From Pandoraea sp. (GTDB lineage Bacteria; Pseudomonadota; Gammaproteobacteria; Burkholderiales; Burkholderiaceae): DNA of 64,000 nucleotides. Position 1 is the stretch's first letter; each line of letters starts with the position of its first letter. Below are positions 30,177 to 39,224 of the stretch, one piece after another. The notes below the pieces were generated by a model. It did not search any database. It was not told where the DNA came from and saw only the letters and a program-made list of their open reading frames with translations. Location: assembly GCF_004297875.1 (NCBI RefSeq), contig NZ_SCSK01000003.1, positions 1 to 64,000 of the forward strand, in the 5' to 3' direction. The position numbers and the translations under genes were made by a program.

Positions 30177-30283
30177 AGTGTTCTCCGATGCTGTAAATTT
30201 AAAGATATGTATTAATAATCGCTATACTATTAACTATTAAGTAGTAATTGTTCATATATATTTCAGATTTTCGAGAAGAAATA
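30177..30283. promoter_or_regulatory. AT-rich dadA/lrp control region
   Basis: This 107-bp region is far richer in A and T than its surroundings. It contains a perfect tandem repeat of CTATTAA (30227-30240), partly overlapping a TATACT -10-like box (30223-30228), and a further TATATAT stretch. Lrp-type regulators prefer such AT-rich sites. No good -35 for either gene could be fixed. Confidence 0.5.
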
Positions 30284-30772
30284 ATGAGAATCCAGCAGCA
30301 GTCCGTGCGCACGCTCGACAAACTGGATCGACGCATCCTGACGATCCTGCAGCGTGAGGGCCGCATCTCGATGAAGGACCTCGCCGAGCAGGTCGGTCTG
30401 TCGATCACGCCGTGTATCGAGCGGGTCAAGCGCATGGAGCGTGACGGCGTGATCACCGGCTATTACGCGCGGGTCGATCCGGTGGCGCTGGGCGCCACGC
30501 TGCTGGTGTTCGTCGAAATCACGCTGGATCACAAATCGGGCAATATGTTCGAGCAGTTTCGCCGCGAGGTGCTGCGCATTCCCGAGGTGCTCGAGTGTCA
30601 TCTGGTCTCAGGCGATTTCGACTACCTGATCAAGGCGCGCATCCGGGAGATGTCGGAATACCGCAAGCTGCTGGGCGACATCCTGCTGCAGCTGCCCGGT
30701 GCCGTGCAGTCCAAGAGCTATGTGGTGATGGAAGAAATCAAGGAGACGCTCGTGATCGACGTGAACGAATGA
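30284..30772 (+). CDS. Lrp/AsnC family transcriptional regulator
   Basis: A 162-aa regulator with an N-terminal helix-turn-helix (about 13-60, RISMKDLAEQVGLSITPCIERVKRMERDGVI) and a C-terminal RAM/ACT-like effector domain (about 75-150, with the VLECHLVSGDFDYLIKAR block). By position it most likely controls dadA and perhaps ald in response to alanine or leucine. GAGAAG precedes the ATG at 30284. Confidence 0.92.
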   Translation: MRIQQQSVRTLDKLDRRILTILQREGRISMKDLAEQVGLSITPCIERVKRMERDGVITGYYARVDPVALGATLLVFVEITLDHKSGNMFEQFRREVLRIPEVLECHLVSGDFDYLIKARIREMSEYRKLLGDILLQLPGAVQSKSYVVMEEIKETLVIDVNE

Positions 30773-30832
30773 GTGGAGCCGCGCGTAGCAGCAAAATCGC
30801 CGAGATTCTGGCAAATGGCGGAAGAGACGATA

Positions 30833-30852
30833 TACTGTACAAATATATAGTT
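30833..30852 (+). promoter_or_regulatory. LexA-box-like site upstream of the radical SAM gene
   Basis: TACTGTACAAATATATAGTT fits the LexA pattern CTGT-N8-ACAG except for one base (ATAG). It ends 15 bases before the ATG of the gene at 30867, which is where a repressor would block transcription. Confidence 0.55.
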
Positions 30853-30866
30853 ATTGAGGGATCGCC

Positions 30867-31955
30867 ATGCCTTCCTCCGGTCAGCCTGGCGCCGTGCTCA
30901 AGGGGCGGGGCGCCACGTCCAATCAGGTCGAACGATTCAGTGCCTGGTCACGCGAGCCCGACGAGGCGGTCGAATTCGCCAACGCGGCTCATGAGCACGT
31001 GGTGCAATTCAGGACACACGTCACCGACGAAATCGCGCGTCGCATCATTTCCCGCAACAATTCGCCGGACGTGCCGTTCGACCGGTCGATCAATCCCTAT
31101 CGAGGCTGCGAACACGGCTGCATCTACTGTTTTGCTCGACCGACGCACGCCTATCTCGGACTCTCGCCGGGCCTCGACTTCGAGACGGAGTTATATGCCA
31201 AGCGTAACGCCGCGGAGCTGCTGCGCGCGGAATTGACCAAGGCGAGCTATCGGCCGGCGGTACTCGCCCTCGGCGCCAACACCGATCCCTACCAGCCGAT
31301 CGAGCGCGGGCTTGCCATTACGCGCTCCATACTCGAGGTGCTGGAGGACTTCAATCATCCGGTCGGCATCACCACCAAGTCGGCGCTGGTGGTGCGTGAC
31401 CTCGACATTCTCTCTCGCATGGCGTGCAAGGGCTTGGTGCGCGTGTTTCTATCGGTGTGCACGCTGGACGCCGATCTTGCGCGGTTGCTGGAGCCGCGCG
31501 CCAATACGCCGGGGCGGCGCGTAGAAGCCATCCGTCGGCTCGCCGAGGCGGGCGTGCCTGCCGGCGTCATCGTCGCGCCGATCATACCGGCCCTGAACGA
31601 CTATGACATCGAGCGTGTGCTCGAGGCGTCGGCCCAGGCTGGCGCGGAGGGCGCCGGCTACGTAATGCTGCGCCTGCCGCTCGAGGTTCGCGATCTGTTT
31701 GTCGAATGGCTGCACGCTCACTTCCCGTCACGCGCGGCACATGTGATGAGCCTCATCGAGCAAGTCCGGGACGGCCGTCACAACGACGCAAACTTTGGCA
31801 GTCGCATGCGCGGCACTGGCCAATACGCCGAACTGGTCCGCCGGCGTTTCGAACTGGCGTGCCGCCGGCATGGCTTGAATTTGACGCGCCGGCCGTTGGA
31901 CACGACGCAGTTTCGTCGGCCCGGCGCGCATGGCCCGCAACTGAACCTGTTCTGA
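30867..31955 (+). CDS. PA0069-family radical SAM protein (SplB-like)
   Basis: Radical SAM protein (362 aa) of the PA0069/Rv2578c group, related to spore photoproduct lyase SplB. The iron-sulfur motif is RGCEHGCIYCFARPTHAYLG, with CxxxCxxC. PYQPIERGLAITR and an Arg/Gly-rich C-terminus follow. The reaction is not known; a DNA-repair role has been suggested from the SplB resemblance and DNA-damage control. The LexA-like site just upstream supports that. Confidence 0.88.
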   Translation: MPSSGQPGAVLKGRGATSNQVERFSAWSREPDEAVEFANAAHEHVVQFRTHVTDEIARRIISRNNSPDVPFDRSINPYRGCEHGCIYCFARPTHAYLGLSPGLDFETELYAKRNAAELLRAELTKASYRPAVLALGANTDPYQPIERGLAITRSILEVLEDFNHPVGITTKSALVVRDLDILSRMACKGLVRVFLSVCTLDADLARLLEPRANTPGRRVEAIRRLAEAGVPAGVIVAPIIPALNDYDIERVLEASAQAGAEGAGYVMLRLPLEVRDLFVEWLHAHFPSRAAHVMSLIEQVRDGRHNDANFGSRMRGTGQYAELVRRRFELACRRHGLNLTRRPLDTTQFRRPGAHGPQLNLF

Positions 31956-31972
31956 GTGACGACCTCAGCGCG

Positions 31973-33604
31973 CTACGTTTTTTCGCCGCCGGCGACTTCG
32001 CGCAACGCCTTGCGAATGATCTTGCCGGTGGTCGTCATCGGCAACGCATCGACGAAACTGACCTCGCGCGGGTACTCATGCGCGGCCAGGCGCGTCTTGA
32101 CGTGCGTTTGGATTTCCTTGACCAGCGCGTCGCTGGGCTTGTAGTCGGCGTTGAGCACCACGAACGCCTTGACGATCTCGGTGCGTTCACGATCGGGAAC
32201 GCCGATCACGGCCGCCATGCGCACGGCGGGATGACCGAGCAGGCAGTCTTCGATCGGTCCCGGACCGATGCGGTAGCCGGCGCTGGTGATAACGTCGTCG
32301 TTGCGTCCGATGAACCGCACGAAACCATCGACGTCCTCTACGCCAAGATCGCCAGTAATCAAATAGTCGCCGGCGTACTTTGCGCGAGTAGCGTCGGGAT
32401 TGCCCCAGTAGCCGAGGAACATCACCGGATCGGGAGCGCGCACGGCGATATTGCCCTCGGTGCCAACCGGCAATACTTCGCCGGCATCGTTGACGATCCG
32501 CACCTCGTGTCCTGGTGCTGCTTTGCCGATCGAGCCGATTCTGGGGGGAAACAGCGACGAGCACGACGACAGCACCACATTGCATTCGGTCTGTCCGTAG
32601 AACTCGTTGATGGTGACGCCCAGCGCGGCCTGCCCCCACTCGATCAACTCTTCGCCAAGGGACTCGCCGCCGCTGGCGACAGCGCGCAGCGAAAGGCGCC
32701 AGCGTTGCGGATTCTTGACCGAACGCATCATCTTGAGGGCGGTCGGCGGCAGGAAGGTATGGGTGACGCCATGGCGCGCCATCAGATCGAATGCCGCCTC
32801 GCCGTCGAATTTCTCGAAGCGACGGGCAAGCACGGCCACGCCATGGTGCCAGGCCGGCAACAGCACATCGAGCAGTCCGCCGATCCAGGCCCAATCGGCC
32901 GGAGTCCACATCAGCCGCGCATGCTCGGGGAAAAACTCGTGCGACATCTCGACGCCGGGCAGATGCCCCAGCAGCACGCGGTGCGCATGCAGCGCGCCTT
33001 TGGGTTTGCCGGTCGTGCCGGAAGTGTAGATGATGACGGCGGGGTCGTCCGCTGACGTGTCGACTGGCTCGAACGCATCGGATTCTGCCTGAAGATGTTG
33101 CCAGAAATCGCAGGCATCGGTATCGGAAGCTGTCGCGTCGATGCAATAGATCGTCGTCAGATCGGGCAATGTGTCGCGAATCGAGCGAATCTTCTCCAAG
33201 CCCAGACGATCGGTGATCAGCGCGGCTGCGCCGCAGTTTGACAAGCGGTACTGGAGTGCCTCAACGCCGAACAACGCGAACAGCGGCACGGCCACCGCTC
33301 CCAGTTTGTAGGCGGCGACATGGGCCAGAGCCGTTTCCGGCGTTTGCGGAAGAAAGATGCCGATGCGCTCGCCGCGCTCGATGCCGCGCCGGCGCAGGCT
33401 ATTGGCGAGTTGATTGGAGCGCGCCTTGATGTCGTCGAAGGTATAGCGTGCTTGCGTGCCGTCGTTCTTTTCATAGATGAGCGCAAGGCGGCCGCTGCCG
33501 TCGGCCCATTTGTCGCAGGTGTCGACGCCGATATTGAAGCGTGGCGGGACATGCCACGAAAACCCGGCAACGAGTTCGGCATAAGTGGTTTGCCTGGTCA
33601 GCAT
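31973..33604 (-). CDS. AMP-dependent acyl-CoA synthetase
   Basis: ANL-superfamily acid-CoA ligase (543 aa). The P-loop is IIYTSGTTGKPKGALH, followed by YGQTECN, the hinge region TGDLGVEDVDGFVRFIGRNDD, and the C-terminal lysine motif TTTGKIIRKALRE. Its nearest type is the medium-chain acyl-CoA synthetase (ACSM-like). The acid substrate cannot be read from sequence. It is convergent with the radical SAM gene, 17 bases apart. Confidence 0.9.
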   Translation of the reverse strand: MLTRQTTYAELVAGFSWHVPPRFNIGVDTCDKWADGSGRLALIYEKNDGTQARYTFDDIKARSNQLANSLRRRGIERGERIGIFLPQTPETALAHVAAYKLGAVAVPLFALFGVEALQYRLSNCGAAALITDRLGLEKIRSIRDTLPDLTTIYCIDATASDTDACDFWQHLQAESDAFEPVDTSADDPAVIIYTSGTTGKPKGALHAHRVLLGHLPGVEMSHEFFPEHARLMWTPADWAWIGGLLDVLLPAWHHGVAVLARRFEKFDGEAAFDLMARHGVTHTFLPPTALKMMRSVKNPQRWRLSLRAVASGGESLGEELIEWGQAALGVTINEFYGQTECNVVLSSCSSLFPPRIGSIGKAAPGHEVRIVNDAGEVLPVGTEGNIAVRAPDPVMFLGYWGNPDATRAKYAGDYLITGDLGVEDVDGFVRFIGRNDDVITSAGYRIGPGPIEDCLLGHPAVRMAAVIGVPDRERTEIVKAFVVLNADYKPSDALVKEIQTHVKTRLAAHEYPREVSFVDALPMTTTGKIIRKALREVAGGEKT

Positions 33605-33679
33605 CTTTGTCTCCTTTGGATTCAGCCGTTACCCGGTGGCCGGCCCGTGCAGGTCAGCGCGGTGATACGGTCGTTTTTG

Positions 33680-34120
33680 TCATTGTGACAGCGAATTGGG
33701 TGGCAGATGTGCCTCGAAGTACGTCTGGAAGCCGACGACGAGACCGAACATCAAGAGCCCGGCGCCCACGAAAAGGGAAAGGCTCACGATCAGAATGACG
33801 CTCCAGCCGGAACTGGATTTGCGTGAGTTCCGGCTATTGAAGCGGCCATTCCAGGCATCGTCAGGGCGCAGTCCGTAGACGATCGCGGCCAGCAAGCTGG
33901 AAAACAGCGAAACGGCGCCACAGATCGCGAGCCCCCAGCCCAGCGGCGACATCAGTTGGCTGCGCATCAGCAGGTGCCAGCCGCTGAGGCCGAGCAGGGT
34001 GCCAAGCACATGCAGCCAACCGAATGTGTCGCGCGGCCCGTACAGATAAAAGCGATGACCGCCAAGCGTGCCGAGTACAGAGGCAAGCAGGGCGGCCACG
34101 GTCTTGGATTTATAAGCCAT
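33680..34120 (-). CDS. TM2-domain membrane protein
   Basis: Small membrane protein (146 aa) with four predicted hydrophobic helices. The N-terminal block AALLASVLGTLGGHRFYLYGP holds the G-x-HRFYLG-like signature of TM2 domains, followed by a charged middle loop (RPDDAWNGRFNSRN) and a C-terminal helix. The function of bacterial TM2 proteins is unknown. It stands apart, between the ligase gene and the META-domain gene. Confidence 0.75.
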   Translation of the reverse strand: MAYKSKTVAALLASVLGTLGGHRFYLYGPRDTFGWLHVLGTLLGLSGWHLLMRSQLMSPLGWGLAICGAVSLFSSLLAAIVYGLRPDDAWNGRFNSRNSRKSSSGWSVILIVSLSLFVGAGLLMFGLVVGFQTYFEAHLPPNSLSQ

Positions 34121-34249
34121 GGGGCGTCAGTAGGGAGATGCGGCCAGTTGTCTTTCGATCGCGCCTGCCCAGAGACGACGCGCCAGTTGGCCATGCCGGC
34201 AGGTGCGCCGGATGCCGCAGGCCCACGCCCGGTCAGTGCGGCGCTTATT

Positions 34250-34804
34250 CTACGCTGGCGCTCGGCCCGATGCTATCGATTTGCCCGGCGTGTTATCGGC
34301 CAGCGACCCTTGCCTGGGAATGACCTGACGGGCAAAGGTCAGACGATCCGTGTCGTGTACGAAAAGGACCAGCGTGTCGCCGGTCAGTTCGAACCGGTCG
34401 ACGTGCGCGAGGGTGGCGAGAAACCGCGATTCGAACGCCATCACGTCGACCGGACAGCTCATGCGGGTGGTCGATGGCGTGTTCAGGCTGATCTGCTGGG
34501 TTGCCGGACCGACGTGATATTGCCCGAAAATCCGGTTGCAGCCGCCCGAGCCGCTATAGGCACCGTCTTTCTCGAGCGCCAGGGTAACGTCGCGCGCTGC
34601 GGAGGGCACTGAAGCGTGCTGCCCGGTCCAGCTCAACAAGACCCATCGACCGGCCAGCCTGTCGGTGGCGTTCGCGGACTGCTCGATGGCCCCGTTGGCA
34701 TGCGGCGAAATCGGCGTTGCCGCGCATCCGACAAAGGAACCCAGCACGATCGAGGATGCGGCCAGCAACCGGGCAGCTCTCGTGAAGGCATTCTTTTTGG
34801 TCAT
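34250..34804 (-). CDS. META-domain (HslJ-like) lipoprotein
   Basis: Exported protein (184 aa) with a signal peptide whose end LGSFVGCAA looks like a lipobox, although the residue three before Cys is Phe instead of the usual Leu. The META domain (about 45-155) holds the hallmark GSGGCNRIFGQYHV and the late SCPVDVMAFESRFLATLA. Members such as HslJ are linked to heat shock and novobiocin resistance in E. coli. The role here is unknown. Confidence 0.85.
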   Translation of the reverse strand: MTKKNAFTRAARLLAASSIVLGSFVGCAATPISPHANGAIEQSANATDRLAGRWVLLSWTGQHASVPSAARDVTLALEKDGAYSGSGGCNRIFGQYHVGPATQQISLNTPSTTRMSCPVDVMAFESRFLATLAHVDRFELTGDTLVLFVHDTDRLTFARQVIPRQGSLADNTPGKSIASGRAPA

Positions 34805-35122
34805 TTTTGTGATCCGTGGTGCTGCAAAGCGTTGGATGTCTGAGCCGATTGACTCTCGGCTGAGCCGGTCGGTTCCTTGCGGCTGCGTATCGCATATTTT
34901 TTGCCGCCATCACCTCATCCTCAGGATATTCCGGTCGACACCGGATGGAAAGCGGCGCGCCACAAAACCCCCTGCGGCGCGCCTGGCCCGGGCCGACGCC
35001 GTGCGCACGCTTGGCGTGGCGAGCTGTTGGGGCTGCTCGAAGTGTTTGTTTTGACGATGTTTTTGCGCTATAATCACGCGCTTTCTGTGCTCAAACCCGT
35101 TTAGGTTTCTCAAGGAATTACT
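34805..35122. promoter_or_regulatory. Intergenic region with the rpsP promoter
   Basis: This 318-bp gap has no convincing gene. Near its end lies a sigma-70 promoter for the rpsP operon: TTGTTT (35046-35051) and a perfect TATAAT (35069-35074), 17 bases apart. The leader is about 40 nt. The stretch 34805-35040 shows nothing I can identify. Confidence 0.7.
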
Positions 35123-35377
35123 ATGGTCGTTATCCGCCTGGCTCGCGGCGGCGCGAAAAAGCGCCCGTTTTACAACATCGTGGCAACGGATTCCCGTAAT
35201 CGCCGCGATGGCCGTTTCATCGAGCGCATTGGGTTCTACAACCCGGTCGCGTCGGACAAGGAAGAGGGTCTGCGTATTGCCCAAGACCGCCTGACCTATT
35301 GGCAAGGCGTTGGCGCACAGCTGTCGCCGACCGTCACGCGCCTGCTCAAGCAGCAAGTCGCACAAAAGACGGCCTGA
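35123..35377 (+). CDS. rpsP: 30S ribosomal protein S16
   Basis: Small-subunit protein S16 (84 aa). The N-terminus [25 protein letters not shown] and [10 protein letters not shown] are the family signature. It is first in the classical rpsP-rimM-trmD-rplS operon, behind a strong promoter. AAGGAATT lies before the ATG. Confidence 0.98.
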   Translation: MVVIRLARGGAKKRPFYNIVATDSRNRRDGRFIERIGFYNPVASDKEEGLRIAQDRLTYWQGVGAQLSPTVTRLLKQQVAQKTA

Positions 35378-35432
35378 TTGATATCGTACATGCCTGACGG
35401 GTTGGGTATTTCAATACGGTGCGCCGAATCAC

Positions 35433-36056
35433 ATGCGCAACGGTGAATCACTGATCCGCCGTCAGGCGACGCGGCAGGGGGACTTGCCGTCGGCTTGCAC
35501 GCCTGTGACGGCTGGCGATCTGCCGGACGATTTAGTGGAGTTGGGCTATGTCGCGGAAGCGCATGGCATTCGTGGCTGGTTGAAGATACAGCCGCACTCC
35601 GCCGATGGCGCAGTGCTCCTGGGGACTCGCCGCTGGTGGTTGCGGTGGCCCGGCGAATGTGATGCCTATGTCATCGAAATCGCCCGCAGTCGCGAGCACA
35701 GTGGCTCGATTGTCGCTCAACCGAAAGGCATCGACGGTCGCGATGCTGCCGAAGCCCTCAAGGGTTTTCAGGTTTGGGTGCCCCGCAGCGCCTTTCCGGC
35801 GCCGCAGGAAAATGAATTTTACTGGGTCGATTTGATCGGCGCCCAGGTGACCAACCTGCAGGGCGAGACGCTCGGCAAGGTCAGAGGCCTGCTTGACAAC
35901 GGGGCGCATGCGGTTCTGCGCGTGACTTACCCGGCGATCGACCGGCATGGCGCGGCGCAGGATGCTGAGCGGTTGATTCCGTTCGTCGGCCAGTACGTGC
36001 ACGAAGTCGATACGGCAAGCGGGCGTATCGTGGTCGACTGGGGGCTGGACTATTAG
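35433..36056 (+). CDS. rimM: Ribosome maturation factor RimM
   Basis: 30S assembly factor (207 aa) that binds S19 and helps mature the 16S 3' domain. The RimM N-domain (about 36-118) with GYVAEAHGIRGWLKI and the PRC-barrel C-domain with EFYWVDLIGAQVTN and LIPFVGQYVHEVD are in order. An N-terminal extension of about 35 residues, common in Burkholderiaceae, precedes the first domain. Confidence 0.95.
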   Translation: MRNGESLIRRQATRQGDLPSACTPVTAGDLPDDLVELGYVAEAHGIRGWLKIQPHSADGAVLLGTRRWWLRWPGECDAYVIEIARSREHSGSIVAQPKGIDGRDAAEALKGFQVWVPRSAFPAPQENEFYWVDLIGAQVTNLQGETLGKVRGLLDNGAHAVLRVTYPAIDRHGAAQDAERLIPFVGQYVHEVDTASGRIVVDWGLDY

Positions 36057-36105
36057 CGCACACCGGCGAGGCTCGATGGCCTTTGGGGATACATGAGGAG
36101 GAGCG

Positions 36106-36867
36106 GTGCAGTTCGACGTCATCACGCTCTTTCCTGAAATGTTCCAGGCGATTAGCGAATGGGGAATCACCAGTCGCGCCCTGAAGCAGGGGCAGTTCGG
36201 AATGCGCTTGTGGAATCCGCGCGATTTCACCAGCAACAACTATCGCACGGTCGACGATCGTCCTTATGGCGGCGGGCCCGGTATGGTGATGTTGGCCAAA
36301 CCGCTCGAGGATGCGATCGACGCCGCGCGAGCGGCGCAACGTCAGGCGGGGGTGCATAGGCCGCATGTGGTGGCGCTGTCGCCGCAAGGCGCGCCGCTGA
36401 GCCACGGTCATGTCATGCGCTTCGCGGCGGAGGAAGGGCTCGTGTTGTTGTGTGGCCGCTACGAGGCGATCGACCAGCGCCTGATCGATCGCTGCGTCGA
36501 CGAAGAAATCAGCCTGGGTGATTTCGTGCTGTCGGGTGGGGAGTTGCCGGCAATGGCCTTGATGGACGCGGTAGTCCGGCAATTGCCCGGTGTATTGAAC
36601 GACGCGCAGTCGGCGCAGCAGGACAGTTTCGTGAACGGCCTGCTCGATTGCCCGCATTACACCCGGCCGGAAGAGTATCAAGGCGTGCGTGTCCCGGACG
36701 TACTGTTGGGGGGGCACCATGCGGAAATCGAAAAATGGCGACGCCAACAGGCAGTGGCCAACACATGGCGCAAGCGGCCCGATCTGATCGAGGCGGCGCG
36801 TCGCAATGGATTGCTCAGCAAGGCCGACGAGGCTGTGCTGGCAAAACTGGCAAACGAGCCGAATTAG
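36106..36867 (+). CDS. trmD: tRNA (guanine-N1-)-methyltransferase
   Basis: Methylates G37 of tRNAs at N1 with SAM, preventing +1 frameshifts (253 aa). SPOUT-fold motifs are present: [16 protein letters not shown] and the knotted [21 protein letters not shown]. The start is GTG at 36106 with GAGGAGGAG just before it. It is third in the ribosomal operon. Confidence 0.97.
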   Translation: MQFDVITLFPEMFQAISEWGITSRALKQGQFGMRLWNPRDFTSNNYRTVDDRPYGGGPGMVMLAKPLEDAIDAARAAQRQAGVHRPHVVALSPQGAPLSHGHVMRFAAEEGLVLLCGRYEAIDQRLIDRCVDEEISLGDFVLSGGELPAMALMDAVVRQLPGVLNDAQSAQQDSFVNGLLDCPHYTRPEEYQGVRVPDVLLGGHHAEIEKWRRQQAVANTWRKRPDLIEAARRNGLLSKADEAVLAKLANEPN

Positions 36868-36988
36868 TGGCCCGCTTGCCGGAGGGTGGCGTCGTTGAAT
36901 CGGCGCCGATTAAAAAAACCCATCCTCTGTCGAGACCGGCCCCGTTGGGGTGGTATGAAACGTCGATATGATGGCTATGGAGTAAGCA

Positions 36989-37378
36989 ATGAACCTGATC
37001 GAACAACTCGAAAAGGAAGAGATCGTCCGCCTGACCGCCAACAAGAGCATTCCCGAGTTTGCTCCTGGAGACACCGTGGTGGTTAACGTCAACGTCGTTG
37101 AAGGAAACCGCAAGCGCGTTCAGGCTTACGAAGGCGTGGTGATCGCCAAGCGCAACCGTGGTCTGAATTCCTCGTTCATCGTGCGCAAGATTTCTTCGGG
37201 TGAAGGCGTGGAACGTACGTTCCAAACGTACTCGCCGCTGTTGGCCAGCATCGAAGTCAAGCGTCGCGGCGACGTCCGCCGTGCGAAGCTGTACTATTTG
37301 CGCGATCGCTCGGGCAAATCGGCTCGCATCAAGGAAAAGCTGGCGTTCAAGAACAAAAACACGGCGGCAGAAGCCTAA
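36989..37378 (+). CDS. rplS: 50S ribosomal protein L19
   Basis: Large-subunit protein at the 30S interface (129 aa). [27 protein letters not shown] and the [24 protein letters not shown] block are the L19 signatures. It is last in the operon, 121 bases after trmD (that spacer holds a GC-rich stretch but no clear terminator). Confidence 0.98.
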   Translation: MNLIEQLEKEEIVRLTANKSIPEFAPGDTVVVNVNVVEGNRKRVQAYEGVVIAKRNRGLNSSFIVRKISSGEGVERTFQTYSPLLASIEVKRRGDVRRAKLYYLRDRSGKSARIKEKLAFKNKNTAAEA

Positions 37379-37396
37379 AGCATCGGCAGCACCACG

Positions 37397-37422
37397 AAAA
37401 AGGCACCTTCGGGTGCTTTTTT
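37397..37422 (+). terminator. Rho-independent terminator of the rpsP-rplS operon
   Basis: GCACC-TTCG-GGTGC hairpin with a T-run after it and an A-run before it. Confidence 0.85.
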
Positions 37423-37484
37423 CTTGGCCGTCGCAATCATCCGGAGGCTAGTAGAATAGACGACACGTTCATTCGAATAACATC

Positions 37485-38177
37485 GTGGCTTCCCCCCTTA
37501 TTTCTCACCCAGAGCACCTGCCGGTCATCGCGACCCGCGAGGGCGAGCCGCCGGTGCCGGCCGAGCGCCTGCTGCCGACCGCCTTGCGCGATCGCTTTGC
37601 CAATCCGCCTGAATGGCAACCCGAGATCGCTGCCGAACACGGCCTTGCCCGGCTTGGCCAAGCCGTCCTGCCCCGTCAGGCGGCTGTGCTGGTGCCGCTG
37701 GTCGAGCGTGGCGAGGGGTTGACGGTATTGTTGACCCGCCGCACTGCGCACCTGAGTGCGCACGCGGGGCAAATCAGCTTCCCCGGCGGGAGTCGCGAGC
37801 CGGAAGATCCGAACCCGGTCGCCACCGCGTTGCGCGAGACGCGCGAAGAGATCGGCTTGAAGACCGAGCACGTCGAAGTTATCGGGACGCTGCCCGACTA
37901 CGTTACCGGTACGGGCTTTCGCATCGCGCCGGTGGTTGGGCTGGTTGCGCCGCCTTTCGCATTGCAGGCCGATCGTCAGGAGGTCGACGAGATTTTCGAA
38001 GTGCCACTGCATTTCCTGATGAACCCCAACAATCATCAGGTGCGCCTTTTCAAGTGGCTGGTCGGGGAGCGCCATTTCTATGCCATGCCCTATCCGCGTC
38101 CGGGCGGGGGTGAGTTTTTCATCTGGGGCGCGACTGCCGCGATGCTCCGCAATTTCTATCATTTCCTCAGTGCCTGA
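37485..38177 (+). CDS. NUDIX hydrolase, CoA pyrophosphatase type
   Basis: NUDIX protein (230 aa). The segment RRTAHLSAHAGQISFPGGSR is the UPF0035 motif of coenzyme A pyrophosphatases (NudL/PCD1). It runs into the NUDIX box, with RETREEIGL holding the metal-binding Glu residues. Expected activity is CoA or oxidised CoA to 3',5'-ADP and phosphopantetheine. The start is GTG at 37485 with no clear ribosome site, so an internal start is possible. Confidence 0.88.
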   Translation: MASPLISHPEHLPVIATREGEPPVPAERLLPTALRDRFANPPEWQPEIAAEHGLARLGQAVLPRQAAVLVPLVERGEGLTVLLTRRTAHLSAHAGQISFPGGSREPEDPNPVATALRETREEIGLKTEHVEVIGTLPDYVTGTGFRIAPVVGLVAPPFALQADRQEVDEIFEVPLHFLMNPNNHQVRLFKWLVGERHFYAMPYPRPGGGEFFIWGATAAMLRNFYHFLSA

Positions 38178-38271
38178 CGCCGTGTTACCTGGTGCGCAAG
38201 GCATTGCGCGGCGATCGGCGCGGCGCCGACCTGTGCTATCTTTACGTCATTCCATTCGATAATCCGATCGC

Positions 38272-39210
38272 ATGACATTCTTCTCGGTTTTGCTGGCCCT
38301 GATTATCGAACAGGTCCGCGCGCTGTCCACACACAATCCGATCTATAACCTCGTGCGCTCGCACGCGGAGCATACCGCGCAAGGCTTCGATGCCGGCAGG
38401 GCCAAGCACGGCCTGCTCGCCTGGCTGGTGGTAGTGGTGCCGTTCGTGCTGGTCGTGGCCGTCGTCTACTACGTGCTGATGCGCATCAATATATTGCTCG
38501 GCTTCGCGTGGAACGTGCTGATCGTCTACCTCACGCTGGGTTTTCGCCAGTTCAGCCATTACTTCACCGACATCCACCTCGCCCTGAACAACGACGACCC
38601 CAACCGGGCCCGCGAAATCCTGCGACAGTGGATCGGTATCGACACGGTCGACATGCCGGTGCAGGAAGTCGTGAGAAACACACTCGTGCATGCGGTCGTT
38701 GCCTCGCATCGTCATGTTTTTGGGGTCTTTTTCTGGTTCCTGATGCCGATCGGGCCGGCCGGAGCCGTGCTCTATCGCATCTCGGAGTATCTGGCGCGCC
38801 ACTGGTCCGAACCCGGCCCGGATCGCAGTCCTGAATTCAGCCAGTTTGCCCGGCGCGCTTTCTATGTGATCGACTGGATTCCCGCACGCTTGACCTCGAT
38901 CGGCTTCGCGATCGTCGGCAACTTCGAGGATGCGATCTATGCGTGGCGCACCTATGCCAGGCAATGGCCCGACGGCAATGACGGCATTCTGCTCGCGGCC
39001 GGCAGCGGCGCGCTCGGCGCCCGGCTGGTTGGCCCGCTGGCCGAGCCGTCGAGCGTCGACACGCTGGACGGTGATCACGAGGCGCCGTTGCCGGTTGGCA
39101 GCGACTGCACGCCGCGAACCCTGCAGGCGGCGGTGGGCCTGGTCTGGCGTGCGGTGCTGCTATGGATGCTGCTGTTAATGATGCTGACGATTGCCGTCTG
39201 GTTCGGCTGA
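38272..39210 (+). CDS. CobD/CbiB-family membrane protein
   Basis: Polytopic membrane protein (312 aa). The start TFFSVLLALIIEQVRALS, several hydrophobic helices (about 46-66, 73-90, 152-172 and 290-310) and the region HRHVFGVFFWFLMPIGPAGAVLYRISEYL match the CobD/CbiB family (adenosylcobinamide-phosphate synthesis) and the related AmpE proteins. No other cobalamin genes are nearby, and lone members in Burkholderiales are often AmpE-like regulators. I would not assign B12 synthesis. Confidence 0.75.
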   Translation: MTFFSVLLALIIEQVRALSTHNPIYNLVRSHAEHTAQGFDAGRAKHGLLAWLVVVVPFVLVVAVVYYVLMRINILLGFAWNVLIVYLTLGFRQFSHYFTDIHLALNNDDPNRAREILRQWIGIDTVDMPVQEVVRNTLVHAVVASHRHVFGVFFWFLMPIGPAGAVLYRISEYLARHWSEPGPDRSPEFSQFARRAFYVIDWIPARLTSIGFAIVGNFEDAIYAWRTYARQWPDGNDGILLAAGSGALGARLVGPLAEPSSVDTLDGDHEAPLPVGSDCTPRTLQAAVGLVWRAVLLWMLLLMMLTIAVWFG

Positions 39211-39224
39211 TTTCATACGGCGCT

